Shown here in pieces: positions 23,338-35,317 of a DNA stretch of 64,000 bases. Origin of the DNA: Gremmenia infestans. Lineage: Eukaryota; Ascomycota; Leotiomycetes; Helotiales; Hamatocanthoscyphaceae. A program made the translations under genes and the position numbers. The notes below the pieces were generated by a model. The model worked only from the letters and a program-made list of their open reading frames with translations. It had not been told where the DNA came from and did no database searches. Position 1 is the stretch's first letter, and each line of letters begins with the position of its first letter. The stretch is from NCBI GenBank assembly GCA_032629725.1, contig JAFEVB010000037.1, positions 620,001 through 684,000 of the forward strand. Direction: 5' to 3'.

Positions 23338-24498
23338 TTTGGAGCGTCAACGTTGCTGGGTGGTCGAGACGTCGCCTGAGCGAAGTCTTTGGGCGCTGAC
23401 GACGTTCGGGGGCTGTGTGTCGATTGTAAGAATTCGTGGCCAAAGCGAATTCCGAAGTTGCAAAGAGTCTTTCGAGGTTGAGCTGGAAGGTGAACTGAAT
23501 GATGGGGGAGAAAGTTTTGTCTTATGGCTGAGTGAGGACTTGGCCTTGGCCTTGGCTCTGCGGTAGGGTAGGGCAGGCACTCGTTTTAGAAATGGCTATT
23601 GTAGGAATGCGAGCCGAAGCTAAACTAGGAGTGGTGTGCTGGTGCCCCTGCTGCCCCGGTTTGTCCGTCTACGCCTCCTCCACAAAAGAAGAGGGCTGGA
23701 CTAGGCTGGCTGGAACAATAGATTCACGAAGTGTATTTAATAATTCTGCAATATTCTACAACTAAGTACTGTACGTCTATAAACTCAACGTCTTTAGTAG
23801 GATCATTGCAACAAGAAATGGGATTAGTAGGGTTGGGTTGGAGTATTATTTAATCCTTGACTTGGCTCAGTAGCAGCGAGTGCAGTCAGCTTACTTCGCT
23901 CTCGAGTGGCCAAGTCCCTTTACTGATTGGTTGGATCGTCCAACCCTCTCCCAATGTACCAGCGTACTGCAGATTGCAAGTACAAAAGTATTGATCACCC
24001 AAGCAAGGAGGCTATGGTTGGCTTTAGTGACCAATTTTGCATGCATATGAGATGTTCAAGATACTGTACCTACCGCCAAACAATTGTTGCCTTAGCGGCA
24101 AAGCGTTTCAGAAAAGAATCCACCTGCCTAAAAATTAATGTTCCAGCCAGTCTGGCGATCCTGATGTTGGGGATGAGATGTTGGCAGGGGTCGTCCAACT
24201 CGGGTACACGTATTCCTGCTGAGCGAACCTCATAGAGGACCTGTACAACTGTTTCGAGATGGCTCCTTCTAAGCTCCCCGCAGCTTCACTGCTCCGGTAC
24301 ACGCCAAGTAAAATGCGAGAAGAACCCGCATTTGTGGATCAATTCGGCAATGGTTTTGTATCACAATCAGACAAGTCTTGGTGATCTCCGTGTCATATCC
24401 ATTCATCCATTATTGTCGCTGCAATTTGATCTATGGTATGGTACAGATTACCCAGTCTTTTCCGCTTTCATAATACACAAGCATTTTCATTTTCCCAA
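23338..24498. other. Intergenic, ire1 promoter and cct2 3' region
   Basis: These 1.16 kb of upstream sequence carry no recognisable gene. The two flanking genes are in tandem on the minus strand. Confidence 0.55.
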
Positions 24499-26198
24499 TC
24501 ACCTCTCACGTTTCCTTGGTGCGCTTCGGATAATGTTGTCTACTCTCAGGAGAAGCTAAAAGAGATATTAGCAAGTGCACAAAATCACTCTTGTTCAACA
24601 ATAGACTTACTTCTGCTGCCTCGGAAGCAGATGACACGACCGCCTTCTTAAGCTTGTAGCTCTCAATGACGCCCAACTCTCTCATATCTGTGATACCACC
24701 CCCAGGGGTGAGTAGGTCCAAACCATAAGTAGTCATGCCATCGTAGATTGCAGTTCGGAGCTTGGCGACGAGTTCACTAGAGTCATAACCAGCGTTGTCG
24801 GCCAAGATGGTCGGCAGTTGTCGAAGAGCAATCGCGAAAGCTCCAACGGCAATCTGTTTCTTTCCATCGACCTTCAATGCAGCACCCTCAACAGCCTTAG
24901 CCATCAACATCTCCGCACAGCCTCCTCCTAAAGTGGTTCTTGGTTCCTTGACGGTTTGTGACAGCACTGCAAGAGCATCATGGAGCGACCGCTCGGCTTC
25001 GTCAAGCAGCTGCTCTGTAGCTCCTCTCAGAACGATGGTGCAAGCCTGGCCAGCTGCTACACCAGAGAACTTGATCAAAGTATCTTCACCAATGATCACT
25101 TCCTCAATCAAATCACAGTGTCCAAGCTTGACCTGGTCTGGGTGCTCAAATGTCGATGTGATCTCTCCGCCAGTAACCAAGGCCAGTCTCTCAATACCGT
25201 CAAAGTCAGCATGCTCAATGGACATGATTCCAGCATCGGAGAAGAGTTGTTCGGGCCAGTTGTAGATGAGTTGTCGGTTGATGAAGCAGTTAATGCCGTG
25301 TGCCTTAATCTTGTCTACCTTCGCCTTCATCTTTTCCTTCTCTGCCTTCTCCAACTCTGCAAGCTTTCCAGTAGATCCAACCTTGACACGGGCTCCGAAG
25401 ATCTTGATCTTGTCGGTATCCATAGCAGTGTTTGCTACCAGAATCTTGGCCTTTTCGAGTCTCTTCGGCTGGTTCACACCAATCTTCTTGTCGAGAATGA
25501 ACCCTTCATCAAGATATGAGTCGCTGAGCTTTCCACCGGCCTTCTTGATTATTTGGATATGACTGAGATCCGCAGAACCCTTCATCCTGAGTACAGCATC
25601 GCATGCGAGCTCCGCAAAGTGATTTCGATCTTGGGACAAAACTTTAGAGCTCAGAGTCGTCCGTGCAATGGCCTGAAGATCCTTTTTGAAAGCTTCGGGG
25701 TCACTACTGTGATCCACCGCAGATTTCTCTAATGCTGCAAGGGCTGCGTGGCTAGCTATTCTGTAGCCTTCGATGATAGTCTGGGGATGAATCTTCTTAT
25801 CAACCAACTTCTCGGCCTCCCGTAGCAGCTCTGCAGCTAATACGGTAACAGATGTAGTTCCATCTCCAACCTCGTCGTCCTGAACTTTCGAGATGTTGAC
25901 GAGAACTTTGGCAGCTGCGTTGTCGAGTGCGATAGATTTAAGGATCGTAGCACCATCGTTTGTGACCATAATCTCACCCGTAGAAGCAGACTGTAAGATC
26001 TTGTCCATACCCTTGGGTCCCAAGGTGGATTTTACTGGATCCTGTTAGCTGTTGATGATTTTATAAATCAACAAGACAAGCTCAAATACCTAAATCTCCA
26101 ACAGCAATAGCTCCAACGAACGCCGAGAGACGAGCATTCTCTCCCTTCTCCTCTGTAGTACCATCGTCGAAGATTTGGGTAGGGTTGAAGGACGCCAT
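24499..26198 (-). CDS. cct2: Chaperonin TRiC/CCT subunit beta
   Basis: This is a cytosolic group II chaperonin subunit that folds actin, tubulin and other proteins with the seven other CCT subunits. It has 529 residues in three exons (26198-26090, 26034-24611, 24555-24499), matching the usual CCT2 length. The N-terminus MASFNPTQIFDD...ENARLSAFVGAIAVGDL joins VKSTLGPKGMDK across intron 1. ATP-site motifs are GPKGMD, NDGATIL and the catalytic-aspartate loop GDGTTS. The equatorial return GGGCAEMLM and NAGYDSSELV...GLD follow. The last exon completes SEAAELLLRVDNIIRSAPRKRER, the conserved C-terminus. The gene is divergent to the eif3b gene. Confidence 0.96.
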
Positions 26199-26574
26199 GA
26201 TGGGTAATTTATGTGGTGTAAAAAAGTCGGATGTCAACCTCATCGTCGCGCACTGGCAGACGCGATTTTCAAGGCACTAGCGAACCACGCTAGGCCCGTG
26301 CGATTCCCACATCGAGGATCAAAAAAAGTCGCAGAAACTCAACAATACCGCAAACCACCACCTTTTCTTCTATCAAGTCTCTCTTTTCTGCCCCCACACC
26401 TACACCGGCAGAATATTCTGAGCCCTTTCTCGATACATCACAGCATTCCAAAAGCAAGCAAATCCCACACCCAGGCCCCCATTAGCAAGGCAAGTGGGGT
26501 TAAAATTTACAAAAGCCCACCAAAGGCATTAACACCACCTATAAGAGCGCACGCTCAAGAATCAAACCGCAATC
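26199..26574. promoter_or_regulatory. Divergent promoter cct2 / eIF3b
   Basis: These 376 bp lie between two divergent, highly expressed housekeeping genes, so both promoters must be here. The eif3b side is C/A-rich. Confidence 0.6.
26410..26419. promoter_or_regulatory. Heat-shock-element-like palindrome
   Basis: The sequence agaatattct is a perfect nGAAnnTTCn pair, the core of a heat shock factor site, in the cct2/eIF3b promoter. CCT genes are known HSF1 targets in yeast. A third GAA unit is not obvious, so the site is weak. Confidence 0.3.
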
Positions 26575-28904
26575 ATGGCGCCGAGTTTTGACCATTTACC
26601 AGACCCAGAGGAGGATGACTACGATGAGGATGAGGAACTGGACTTCTCCGACCTGCGCGAGCGATATGAAGTCCAACTTGAGCAAGGACTGGATACTTTC
26701 GTGGTCATCGACGGCTTGCCAGAAGTCACCGAGGAGACGAGACCGAAGCTGATCAAGTTCCTGCTACGAAAGTTGAACGGTGTTGGCAAGGTCCGGGAGG
26801 ATTCAGTACACATGCCGTTGGGCGAGGATGGCAAATCACACAGGTATGTTGCGCAAGCTCTAAATCCATTTCACTTTTCTAATATCTGCTAGGTTCGCGT
26901 TCGTTGAATACGCCACCCCTCTTGAAGCTGCCCTCGCATGCAAGACACTCGATGGCGTATCCCTGGACAAGAAGCACAAGATGGAGGTCAACAAGTTGAC
27001 GGATATCGAGCGTTATGGTCGAGAAGGACGCATCGACGAGCATTACACACCCCCAAAGCTCGAAGATTTCACCGAAAAGGAACACCTGAGGTCATGGCTT
27101 GCAGATCCCAGCGGCCGTGGTCGAGACCAATTTGCTATGTACAAGGACAATAATGTCTTAATAGACTGGAACAACGAGAAGGACACCCCGGAAACAATTG
27201 TCGAGCGTCCAAATTGGACCGAGTCATTTATTCAATGGTCACCACAAGGAACTTTTCTTACTTCTGTCCACGCTCAAGGTGTTCAGCTCTGGGGCGGGCC
27301 ATCTTGGCTTCGACAAAAGCGATTTGCGCATCCTTTCGTCAACCTAGTCGATTTCTCGCCTGGTGAGAAGTACCTCACCACCTGGTCCCATCGTCCAATC
27401 TCTATTGGCGAAGAGGGCCACCCACAGCTAGCTGCTGAAGACGATGGCAAGCACTTTGTCATCTGGGATATTGAGACAGGCAAACCCCTCCGCTCTTTCC
27501 CAAACGCTGAAGTCCCAAGTGCTGGTAATGACGAGGCTGGTAACCCCATCAAGAGAAAGATGCAGTGGCCAGCATTTAAGTGGTCAGCCGATGACAAGTA
27601 TGTTGCTCGGTTGACTCAAGGTCAATCAATCTCTGTCTACGATCTTCCTACCATGTTACTTGTAGACAAAAAGGTGATCAAGATTGAGGGTGTTATGGAG
27701 TTCGAATGGGCTCCAGCAACTCCCCGCAGAGATGGTGTAAAGACTTATGAGCAACTGTTCTGTTACTGGACTCCTGAAATTGGTAGCAATCCTGCAAAGG
27801 TCGGCTTGATGAGCATCCCTTCAAAGGAAGTTGTCAGAACCTTGAATCTCTTCAGTGTCACTGATGCTCGACTTCACTGGCAATCAGATGCATCGTACCT
27901 GTGTGTCAAGGTCGATCGTCACTCGAAATCGAAGAAATCGCTGGCCACCAGTCTCGAGATCTTCCGCGTCAAGGAGAAGGGTGTCCCCGTCGAAGTGGTT
28001 GAAGGTATTAAAGACACCGTCGTCAATTTTGCGTGGGAGCCAAAGGGTGATCGTTTCGTCATCATCACTACAGCCGAGGTTGCTGCGCCATCTGCTGTTC
28101 CCCCAAAGACATCAGTTGCATTCTACTGCCCCGAGAAAGTTAAGGGTGCTGGTGTAGGCAACTTCAAGCATATCAGAACTTACGATAAAAAGAACAGCAA
28201 TGCTATCTACTGGTCACCCAAAGGCCGATTCGTTGTTGTGGCCACCGTTTCTTCGCAGCAAAGCTTCGAGTTGGAGTTTTATGACATGGACTTTGAGGGT
28301 GAGAAGCCAGAAAGCGACAAGGACTTGACCGCCAACTTGCAACTCATGAACACTGCTGAGCATTATGGTGTTACCGACATTGAGTGGGATCCTACCGGAC
28401 GATTCGTTGCCACCTCGAGTAGTGTGTGGAAAGTTCCCGTAAGTCATGCCCAATACTCACTGTGTTAAATCTAGCTAACTCGTGTGATAGATGGAAAACG
28501 GTTTCCACATGTACGACTTCAAGGGTGAACAACTGCGCGAAGAGCCCGTCGAGAAGATTAAGCAGTTCCTCTGGCGCCCACGTCCACCAACTATGCTCAC
28601 CAAGGAAGAGCAAAAGCTAGTCCGCAAGAACCTCCGCGAATACAGCAAAGTATTCGAGCAGGAAGATGCCGACCGCGGCGCTTCTGCTGATCTCGCTGTC
28701 GTTGAGCACAGAAGACGCTTACTGGAAGAGTGGATGGCGTGGAGACATTCTGTTGAGCAAGATCTCGAGGATGAGCGTGAAGCCTTGGGCTTGCCGGCGG
28801 ATCCTGTTGAGCACTTGATCAAGAAGACTGATGAGAGCGAAGACCAGGTTATTGAGGAGATTGTCGAGGAGATTGTCGAGGAGACTGAGGAGATTGTGGG
28901 ATGA
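26575..28904 (+). CDS. prt1: Translation initiation factor eIF3 subunit b (PRT1)
   Basis: This is a scaffold subunit of eIF3 that contacts the 40S subunit and eIF3a/g/i. There are three exons: 26575-26843, 26893-28438 and 28491-28904; 742 residues, the usual length. The acidic N-terminus (PEEDDYDEDEELDFSDL) precedes the RRM (FVVIDGLPEV as RNP2, RFAFVEYATPLEAALAC as RNP1, joined across intron 1). A nine-bladed WD40-like propeller follows (PNWTESFIQWSPQGTFLTS, LWGGPSW, HFVIWDIETGKPLRSF, AIYWSPKGRFVVVAT, TDIEWDPTGRFVATSSS). The C-terminal helix region that binds eIF3i/g carries FLWRPRPPTMLTKEEQK and ends in a short repeat of EEIVEEIVEE. A second methionine near 26981 lies inside the RRM and is not the start. 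Confidence 0.96.
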
Positions 28905-29187
28905 AGTCTTTTGTGAAATGATACATTTTCATTTATGTTGGTGGTTGGAGTTGTCAATTGCATAAATACATAGGGCAATAAAAGCCTGGTGGTTAATGCG
29001 TTATGAAGACATGCATGCATAGATGATAAAAGCATAGTCTACATAGCTTGAATTTGGCAACTCTTTGTCCATCATTTCACTTCTAAAGTTCTTTGGCATG
29101 AATTTCACTCCATAGCATCTACCAACTTTCACTTCTAGTGCCAGCCAAGAAGAGATACCATGTCCTGACTTGAAAGCATCTAATTTA

Positions 29188-31277
29188 TCACCAATTTAGA
29201 TCCAAAAATTTCGTCCTCACACCCTTCACTTGCTCCCAAACCCTTACTCCCGCCCGATCCAACTTATCCCCCCAAAGCACACCCTCCAACCTCCCCCTCA
29301 CCTCCTGCCAATCTCTCACCCCAAGCACCCCACACACATCCCCAAACTTCTCCACAAACCAGCCCCCCTCATCCTTCCCCTCCGCAGCAATCGCGCCGAA
29401 CCCCAACGTCCAAAACAGCATCTCCCCTTTCCCTCCCCCCCTGCCACCCTCCCCATCCCCCTCTCCATCTCCTTCACGCACACCAAGCAGCGCCTCCTTC
29501 AGCCTCCTCACAGCCTTGACCGCAATGCCAAAGCTCAGGGGCACATCCCTCAGCATATGATAGCAGAAAATCAACGCAGCAGTCGCACACGCAACCTCCA
29601 GCTGCGTCGAGCGCTCGCTATAGATAATCTCGTACAGCTGCCGCTGCAGGAAATACACTTTATCGCTATAGAGCATATCCTCCTTCGGCATCGGCGCTTG
29701 CTTTTCTAGCGTCTGGAACGTGGAACTGAGGGCTTTGATATCCGAAAGCAGGTCTCGGAGGCCTAGGGGCTGCGGAAACGCGTGGGAGAGTTCTGGGAGG
29801 GGAGGGAAACGGGGGGATGTTAGGAGGGATGCTGCGCAGTGTAGATCCGTCCTATTCGTCGGGTTTTAGCAAGGAGCTGGGAGGGATCCACAGAGCTTTG
29901 TGGGAGGATGGGGGCAGAGAGGATAGAGGGGAAATACCAGACAATGAGGCGACGCAGAAGCGGACTGAAACCTCCATGCTCCAATCCACCGCGCAGCTGA
30001 ACCATCTCGACGAGACCGTTAAAATGCACGAGCGTGCTTTCCGTACTTCCGTTTCCACTCTATTCGCTCACGTCTCATCAGCAATTACCCCAAACCTCAA
30101 CATCTCATCACTCAACTCTTGAAATAACCTTCAAGCAAAAACCAAAAAGAAAAAACGAAAGCAAATAAAACAAAAGAGGAGAACACACCTCGTAAATCGC
30201 CAAATTCGCCACCGCCCCAATACTCCCATCACTCAGCTCCTCCCTCTTCTCCCCAATCCGCTCATTCACAATCTTGATCGCCATAGTACGGTGATAGATC
30301 GCTTCCTCGGGGTCCGGAGCGGAGCTCGGACGCGGGTCGTGGTGGTGGTTGTGGTACGAGGCGGCGTAGTGCGAGAGGAAGATGTGGAAGAGTGCTGAGT
30401 CGTGTAGGGAGGAGGCGTGGAAGGCGCGGCGCATGGGCATCATGAGCCAGGAGGTTGGGAGGCGCAGCGTGACTGTGATGCGTGGTGGGGTGTTAGGATT
30501 TAGTTTTTGCTTAGCCTTGGGAGCGGGGGATTATTGTGTATAGGAGGCAGGGGGAAAGAGGGAAATAAGCTTACAGTAGTGGTGAAGAAGTCGTTGGATT
30601 CGAAGGGTGATTGGGAGAGACATTGCTGAGAAGGGGTCGAGCATTCCGTTCGAGGGGGAGAGACGTAGTAAGGAGCTTTGAGGGTAGAGTTCGAAACTTG
30701 AGAGCCATGGTTCTGTTGCGCGGTGGATAGTGTCACTTGACTCGTTGTCAATATTCTGTGGGTTAATGAAGCTTTTATCTATAGTATCTTGACCAAGGTA
30801 TAAAGCTTCGCTATAAAAGCTTGAGCTTGGAGATTCAGATATCGGGTTTTGAGCCGCTGCTTTCTTTTCCCCGTCTAGTGTCGTCTCGATTCTGTCCTTT
30901 TTGCGTTCTTTTTTCTTGGGCATCCAAGGTCTTAGAATCTTCTCTCCTCCAAGTCTAAATTTCTGTGTCTGAGCTTTGGCTGAGAGTCTGGGTGGCCCTG
31001 ATCTGTGGTCAAGTGTTTTGTTTCCATTATCGTCAGTTTTTTGTGTTCTTCGACGATGGTAGTCCTTCATCACTTGAACTCGAACTCGGGTTTTCGAGGA
31101 CTTATCTAATTCATTCGATTGTGTAATGTTGATGAATTCAGCAGGATTGCCGTCATGTTGGACCGGCAGGAATGTCGGCCTCTTAGTATCTTGGGTGTTC
31201 TTTGACGGTCGTTCATTTTGACTTTGTCTCGGGGTGAGACGTAAGATTGGAAATGTAGTCTTCATGGTTAGGCACAT
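29188..31277 (-). CDS. Fungal_trans_2 (DUF3468)-type regulator without zinc cluster
   Basis: This is a probable nuclear regulator of about 590 residues in four exons: 31277-30575, 30472-30189, 30059-29938 and 29851-29188. The frame closes through all GT-AG introns. An ATG four codons in (at 31265, MKTTFP) is an equally good start. The N-terminus has no Zn2Cys6 motif. It carries EFINITQSNELDKSS followed by VRVQVMKDYHRRR, the FINITxP...VRxHVMxDYxRRK signature of a common filamentous-fungal family. The second half is the alpha-helical middle homology region (PITLRIQRLLHHYF, RLPTSWLMMP, SALFHIFLSHYAA, IYHRTMAIKIVNERI, NGLVEMVQLRGGLE, IVWTDLHCAASLLTSPRFPPLP). Function and targets are unknown. The gene is convergent with eif3b and divergent to the orphan gene at 32493. 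Confidence 0.8.
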
Positions 31278-32492
31278 CTTGTATGAATATTAGTAGTCGT
31301 TTATATGTCATCAACTTAAAGCCTACTTGAAATGTCACAATGGCTTTCAAGCTTCAATCCTATTCGTTCTCCTGTGGCCAATCGAGATACTCTGGGAATT
31401 CAATGTTTAATCTCGGTCTGGGGAGGCACTGTTATCTGGGAACGCAATGTTCAGTAATTTTCCAGTCTATTTCAAATCCAGGAGTCGCTTACTGAAGTTG
31501 CCTGTTTGAAGTGGCAACTGTAATCGATCTGGAACTTACTGGGCACCTAAAGTACAGCGAAGAGCTCCAAGCAGCGATAGGCACTTATTGGTATGTAAAT
31601 CAGTCGTTATAGCTGAATTCTAAGTATCGGTAGCCGTCGAAACCAGACACATATCTTCATATGTCAGCCTAATGTATTTGAAATCCATACGTCGAAGGAC
31701 CTATTAGAAGATCACAGTTCCTTTAACAGTCTCCACAGGTTCACACCAATTGCTGATTGTCTTTGTTATAAAGGAATCAGAAGGCTAATTGTCAAAGTGA
31801 CTGTCAAAAGACGACTGAAGACGTGACAGAGGTCGATTATAAAAAGCTTCAATCGCATGCATGAGGGTTTGTCATAGGATGTAAAGTGGCGTTGGATTAC
31901 TTGCATATACTAACCCAGAAGATCTTTTGGGATCTATATTGGGATTAGCGCCATACTTTAGCGTGCTTCGCTAAGCCTCTCCTCCCCTTTTGCAAGTCTC
32001 AACTCACCTCGAGCATTGAATCAATCACTAGAATCTTGCATGACTCTCGGGGTCAAGTTCAGAAGTGTAAGATATGTCATTCCTAGTTCCACGCTACAGC
32101 CAACTGGGTGATAGAGTTCAGATCTTGTGATGACTAGTATAATCATACTCGAGTCGAGTTCTCTCCTTTGCTACATCAGCTATATAAATTTATTTCTGTT
32201 TTAGTTTCCCTCCGTGGGCCTGTACTACGATATGATATTATTGGTCACTCTCTTTACACTTTCCATGATCATAATGGGCAAGATGATTGAGTCATTGTGA
32301 TGAATCCGTCCTGTTATTAGCTATTCACAATTTTATTTGTGCTGATATTCACAATATCAACTCTTCACAATAACATCTCAAAACCCATAGAACCGTCTAC
32401 AAAAGTGGCTCCAACTTACCCTTCCCATCTTTCTCTGCATCAACACAATATTATTTTCAGACGCTTATCACTAAGATACCACCACAATAATC
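31278..32492. other. Divergent intergenic region, start of accessory island
   Basis: These 1.2 kb are AT-rich upstream sequence with no convincing gene. Confidence 0.5.
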
Positions 32493-33332
32493 ATGTCTGA
32501 CCGCCGGATACCAACATCGCGAAAGCACTCCACTAGCCGAAAGGAAAGCGTCTCAACTTCCCGCCCTTCTGGCAAACCGAAAGTCACTGAAGACTCCCAA
32601 CCGGGGGATGGCAGTCGCATGCCTCAACTAGATTTTGCGAGTAAGCCAAAGGTTACTGAGCTCTCTCGATCCAACCGGGAAAGTCGAACGCCTCAACAGG
32701 ATTCTTCGAGCAAGTCAGAACCTATCTTGGTGCCCAAAATTGATCCTTCTCGCAGGACACATGGAGAGAGTAATCGCACGCAGACAGTCGAACCATCTAG
32801 AATATCAACGTATGATTCAAGCCTACGAGTAGCCTCCAGATGCATCAGCAGCTACGACCAACAAATGGCAACTCGCCAGACACGCATCAACGCATTATCT
32901 GGGAGAGATCGCCAAGAGCAGGACACCTGGGCTCTAGCTCAACTCAAACAAGGTGCCGGATCCTGTTCGCACGGCTACGGGTGGGAAAGAGCCTCGATCT
33001 GTTGGACAACTGGTAGAATTGAAGGTTACAGATGCAAGGGTAGGGGTGATTTCGTTAGCGACAGCTCGCTTGCAGCAGGCCTTTCAGAATGCTACAAGAG
33101 AGTTTGCTACTTCGATTACAAGGTTAACAATCAGGAAAGTGGCTTGGCGTCCGATGACTGGTATGGTCCTTTTACACTGGAAGTCTTCTGCAGAGACATG
33201 GGTATAAGCACGGAGAATTACCAGGCGCAATGTCGACTAGGCAGACCAACTATGCGAGATGACTATATTATTTTCAGCTCGAGTTGGAGGCCAGGGCCAT
33301 ACCCGAAAGGTCCTGCAGGTGGTTTGAACTAG
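32493..33332 (+). CDS. Hypothetical protein with internal repeat and Cys/Gly-Tyr C-terminal module
   Basis: I do not recognise this 279-residue, apparently intronless gene. The N-terminal half (1-110) is Ser/Arg/Pro-rich and disordered, with two clear copies of a 24-residue unit: KPKVTEDS...GSRMPQLDFAS and KPKVTELS...ESRTPQQDSSS. A weaker third copy follows. A short helical, polar segment (SYDQQMATRQTRINALSGRDRQEQDTWALAQLKQ) separates it from a compact C-terminal module (about 148-279): CSHGYGWERASICW, GYRCKGRGDFVSDSSLAAG, CYKRVCYFDYKV, DDWYGPF, CRDMG and RDDYIIFSSSWRPGPYP. The C...GYxWxR...GYRCxG pattern recalls secreted or cytosolic proteins common in leotiomycetes (from memory, not tested). 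There is no signal peptide. It converges on the gene ending at 33464 with 131 bp between stops. Confidence 0.65.
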   Translation: MSDRRIPTSRKHSTSRKESVSTSRPSGKPKVTEDSQPGDGSRMPQLDFASKPKVTELSRSNRESRTPQQDSSSKSEPILVPKIDPSRRTHGESNRTQTVEPSRISTYDSSLRVASRCISSYDQQMATRQTRINALSGRDRQEQDTWALAQLKQGAGSCSHGYGWERASICWTTGRIEGYRCKGRGDFVSDSSLAAGLSECYKRVCYFDYKVNNQESGLASDDWYGPFTLEVFCRDMGISTENYQAQCRLGRPTMRDDYIIFSSSWRPGPYPKGPAGGLN

Positions 33333-33463
33333 TTAAGCAACGCTGTAATGATACTGGCATGGACTTTTAGTAAATCAATCTTTTGATCCTACAACTGCGA
33401 TTCGGTCATGTGAGAGCCAGCAGGCTAAATGACCAAGTGAACAACCAGGCCTTCGCCCAACAA

Positions 33464-34521
33464 TCAGGCCGCTCTCCTCGTCAGTAAGCCCGGAAGCACT
33501 TTCTCGGCATACGGACACTTGCGCGCCTTGAAAGTGATATTCGCTCCACACTCCAGAAGCATCTTGACACCCTCTTCAAACTCCGCGTAAATAGCCATAT
33601 GTATAGGCGTCCAGCCGCTAAAATCATACGCATTCACATCCAGTTTCTGCTCCTGTTTCCGCTCTAGGAGAATTTTGAGTATCTCCTGTCTCCGGTGCAA
33701 CACAGCCCAGTGCAACGCAGACCGGTCATCACAGTCCACCTCGTCTATGCGTGCTCCATGAGCTAGTAGTGAGGTGACGATGCTGCGGTGGCCTTCGATC
33801 ACGGCGTAGACGAGCGGGGTACGACCGTCGTTGTCTTTCTCATTTAGGTCGGCGTTTTGTTGGATTAGGATGTTGAGGATGAGGTCGTTGCCGTTGCGCG
33901 CGGCGATGTGTATGGCGCTTAGCCAGCCATTGTCTTGGGTGGGTGCGGGTGGGATGTTGGCAAGCTCGGCGGGTTGCGGTGAGATGAGTGCACGTGGATG
34001 AGGACGGGGAGTATTAGTGCTAGTAATTGGAGCATTCAGGAAGGTGTGATTAGCAGCTGGCGAGGACTGGGGCATATCCTGAGAAGTCGGGTCCAGATGG
34101 AAAGGCGGAGCATCAGTTGTTGAGAATGAGATATCGTTGCCAGGGAATATGCTGTCCATGGCATCATGGCTCCATTCTCCGAAATTAACATCCTCTAGAC
34201 CGTGATTGGAATTATCAACATGAGGGAGATTACTGTGGGAAGTAAAGGCCTCGGCGGAGGGAAAGAAACCCGAATCAATGGAAATAGGAGTATCGATGGT
34301 GTTGATTCCCTGCTGGAACGCCGGCTCAGATCTGCTAACAACATCAACTGAGTTATGTTGTCTTTTTTCTGTAAAAGTCTATAAGAATGTGATGATAGAC
34401 CAATTGCCAGTTGGTGACGAGCAAAGGACTTACGGCGGAATTTTCGCTGGGCAATTCGATTTTGCAGTCGACGACGATCGATGGTGTCAGTTGGGAGCTG
34501 CAGCTGGATGCTCAGGTCCAT
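33464..34521 (-). CDS. bZIP-basic-region / ankyrin repeat protein
   Basis: This 330-residue protein has two exons, 34521-34434 and 34368-33464; the GT-AG intron is in phase 1. The first exon encodes a bZIP-type DNA-contact region, RRRLQNRIAQRKFRQKR (residues about 17-33, completed across the junction). No heptad leucines follow it, so there is no leucine zipper. Residues about 35-175 are Ser/Pro-rich and likely disordered. The C-terminal 150 residues hold four ankyrin repeats (GWLSAIHIAARNGNDLILNILIQQ, DGRTPLVYAVIEGHRSIVTSLLAHGA, DDRSALHWAVLHRRQEILKILLER, SGWTPIHMAIYAEFEEGVKMLLECGA). Fungal proteins with this arrangement are usually annotated as ankyrin-type bZIP factors; dimerisation would need another surface. 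Confidence 0.82.
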
Positions 34522-35317
34522 TACTCTGAGTTTTGATTCAATGCTAATGCTAATGCTCGATTTGACTCGTTCTGGCTAGCTGGAATAGTAAAGGTGGGAG
34601 ACTCCCAGACGAGATATGCTCGAGACTTCGAAATTCTTCAAACAGGCTACGGTATTATGTTATTTCCATTTGCTCTAGGGAACATGCTTATGTTTATGAG
34701 GTTGGGAAAAGATACATTAGTAATACAGCGGAAGTCCACCGCACAATTGGCGCTAGCAGTTTAGCGGCGAATTGTTTTTCTCTTATATGGTGGCGTCCTT
34801 TAAAAGAATTAAAACTACGAAAGAGCTAACTCTCTTGCTCAGGAAGAAAAGAACTAAATGTATATTAGCATTTATGTTAGCTTCTTTTTCATCAAATAAG
34901 TTGTAGGGGAAAAGTACCTCGAGGGGCGCTCCACTTACAGCTTTCAGCGAGCTTCGGAGGACCTCAGAACCATCCATTTCACAGGTTAGAATGCTAGCGC
35001 CGTTTACCGCTACACTATGTACCTACATTTCAGAATTATATCGTGGGTTCCAGTGCACGCTAACCAATGGGATCATACTGTTCTGAATAGCCCAATGGAG
35101 ACAAAGTAAATCTACGGTGAAATCACAGCCTATAACACAATAAAACCAACTTCGTTTAAGAACACATAGTTTGAAAAGCCGACTGAATTAATGACGATGA
35201 TTGTCAACGGAATCAAGCATCGTGGTCAAACCCGGTATTTAAATAGCATCCATCGTAGCCAAAAGATAGCACAATACGGAATATGATTCGTGAGTGGGAC
35301 CATCTGATTGGGGTCAA
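34522..35317. other. Intergenic, tandem minus-strand genes
   Basis: These 796 bp contain no protein gene. A tRNA A-box-like sequence occurs on the minus strand near 34990-35030 but has no matching B box (see rejected items). Confidence 0.5.

Noticed and set aside
34980..35035. tRNA-like A box on the minus strand (tagtgtagcgg)
   Set aside because: It matches the A-box consensus, but no B box (GGTTCGA) follows at the right distance and no acceptor stem can be paired. Treated as chance or a very old remnant.
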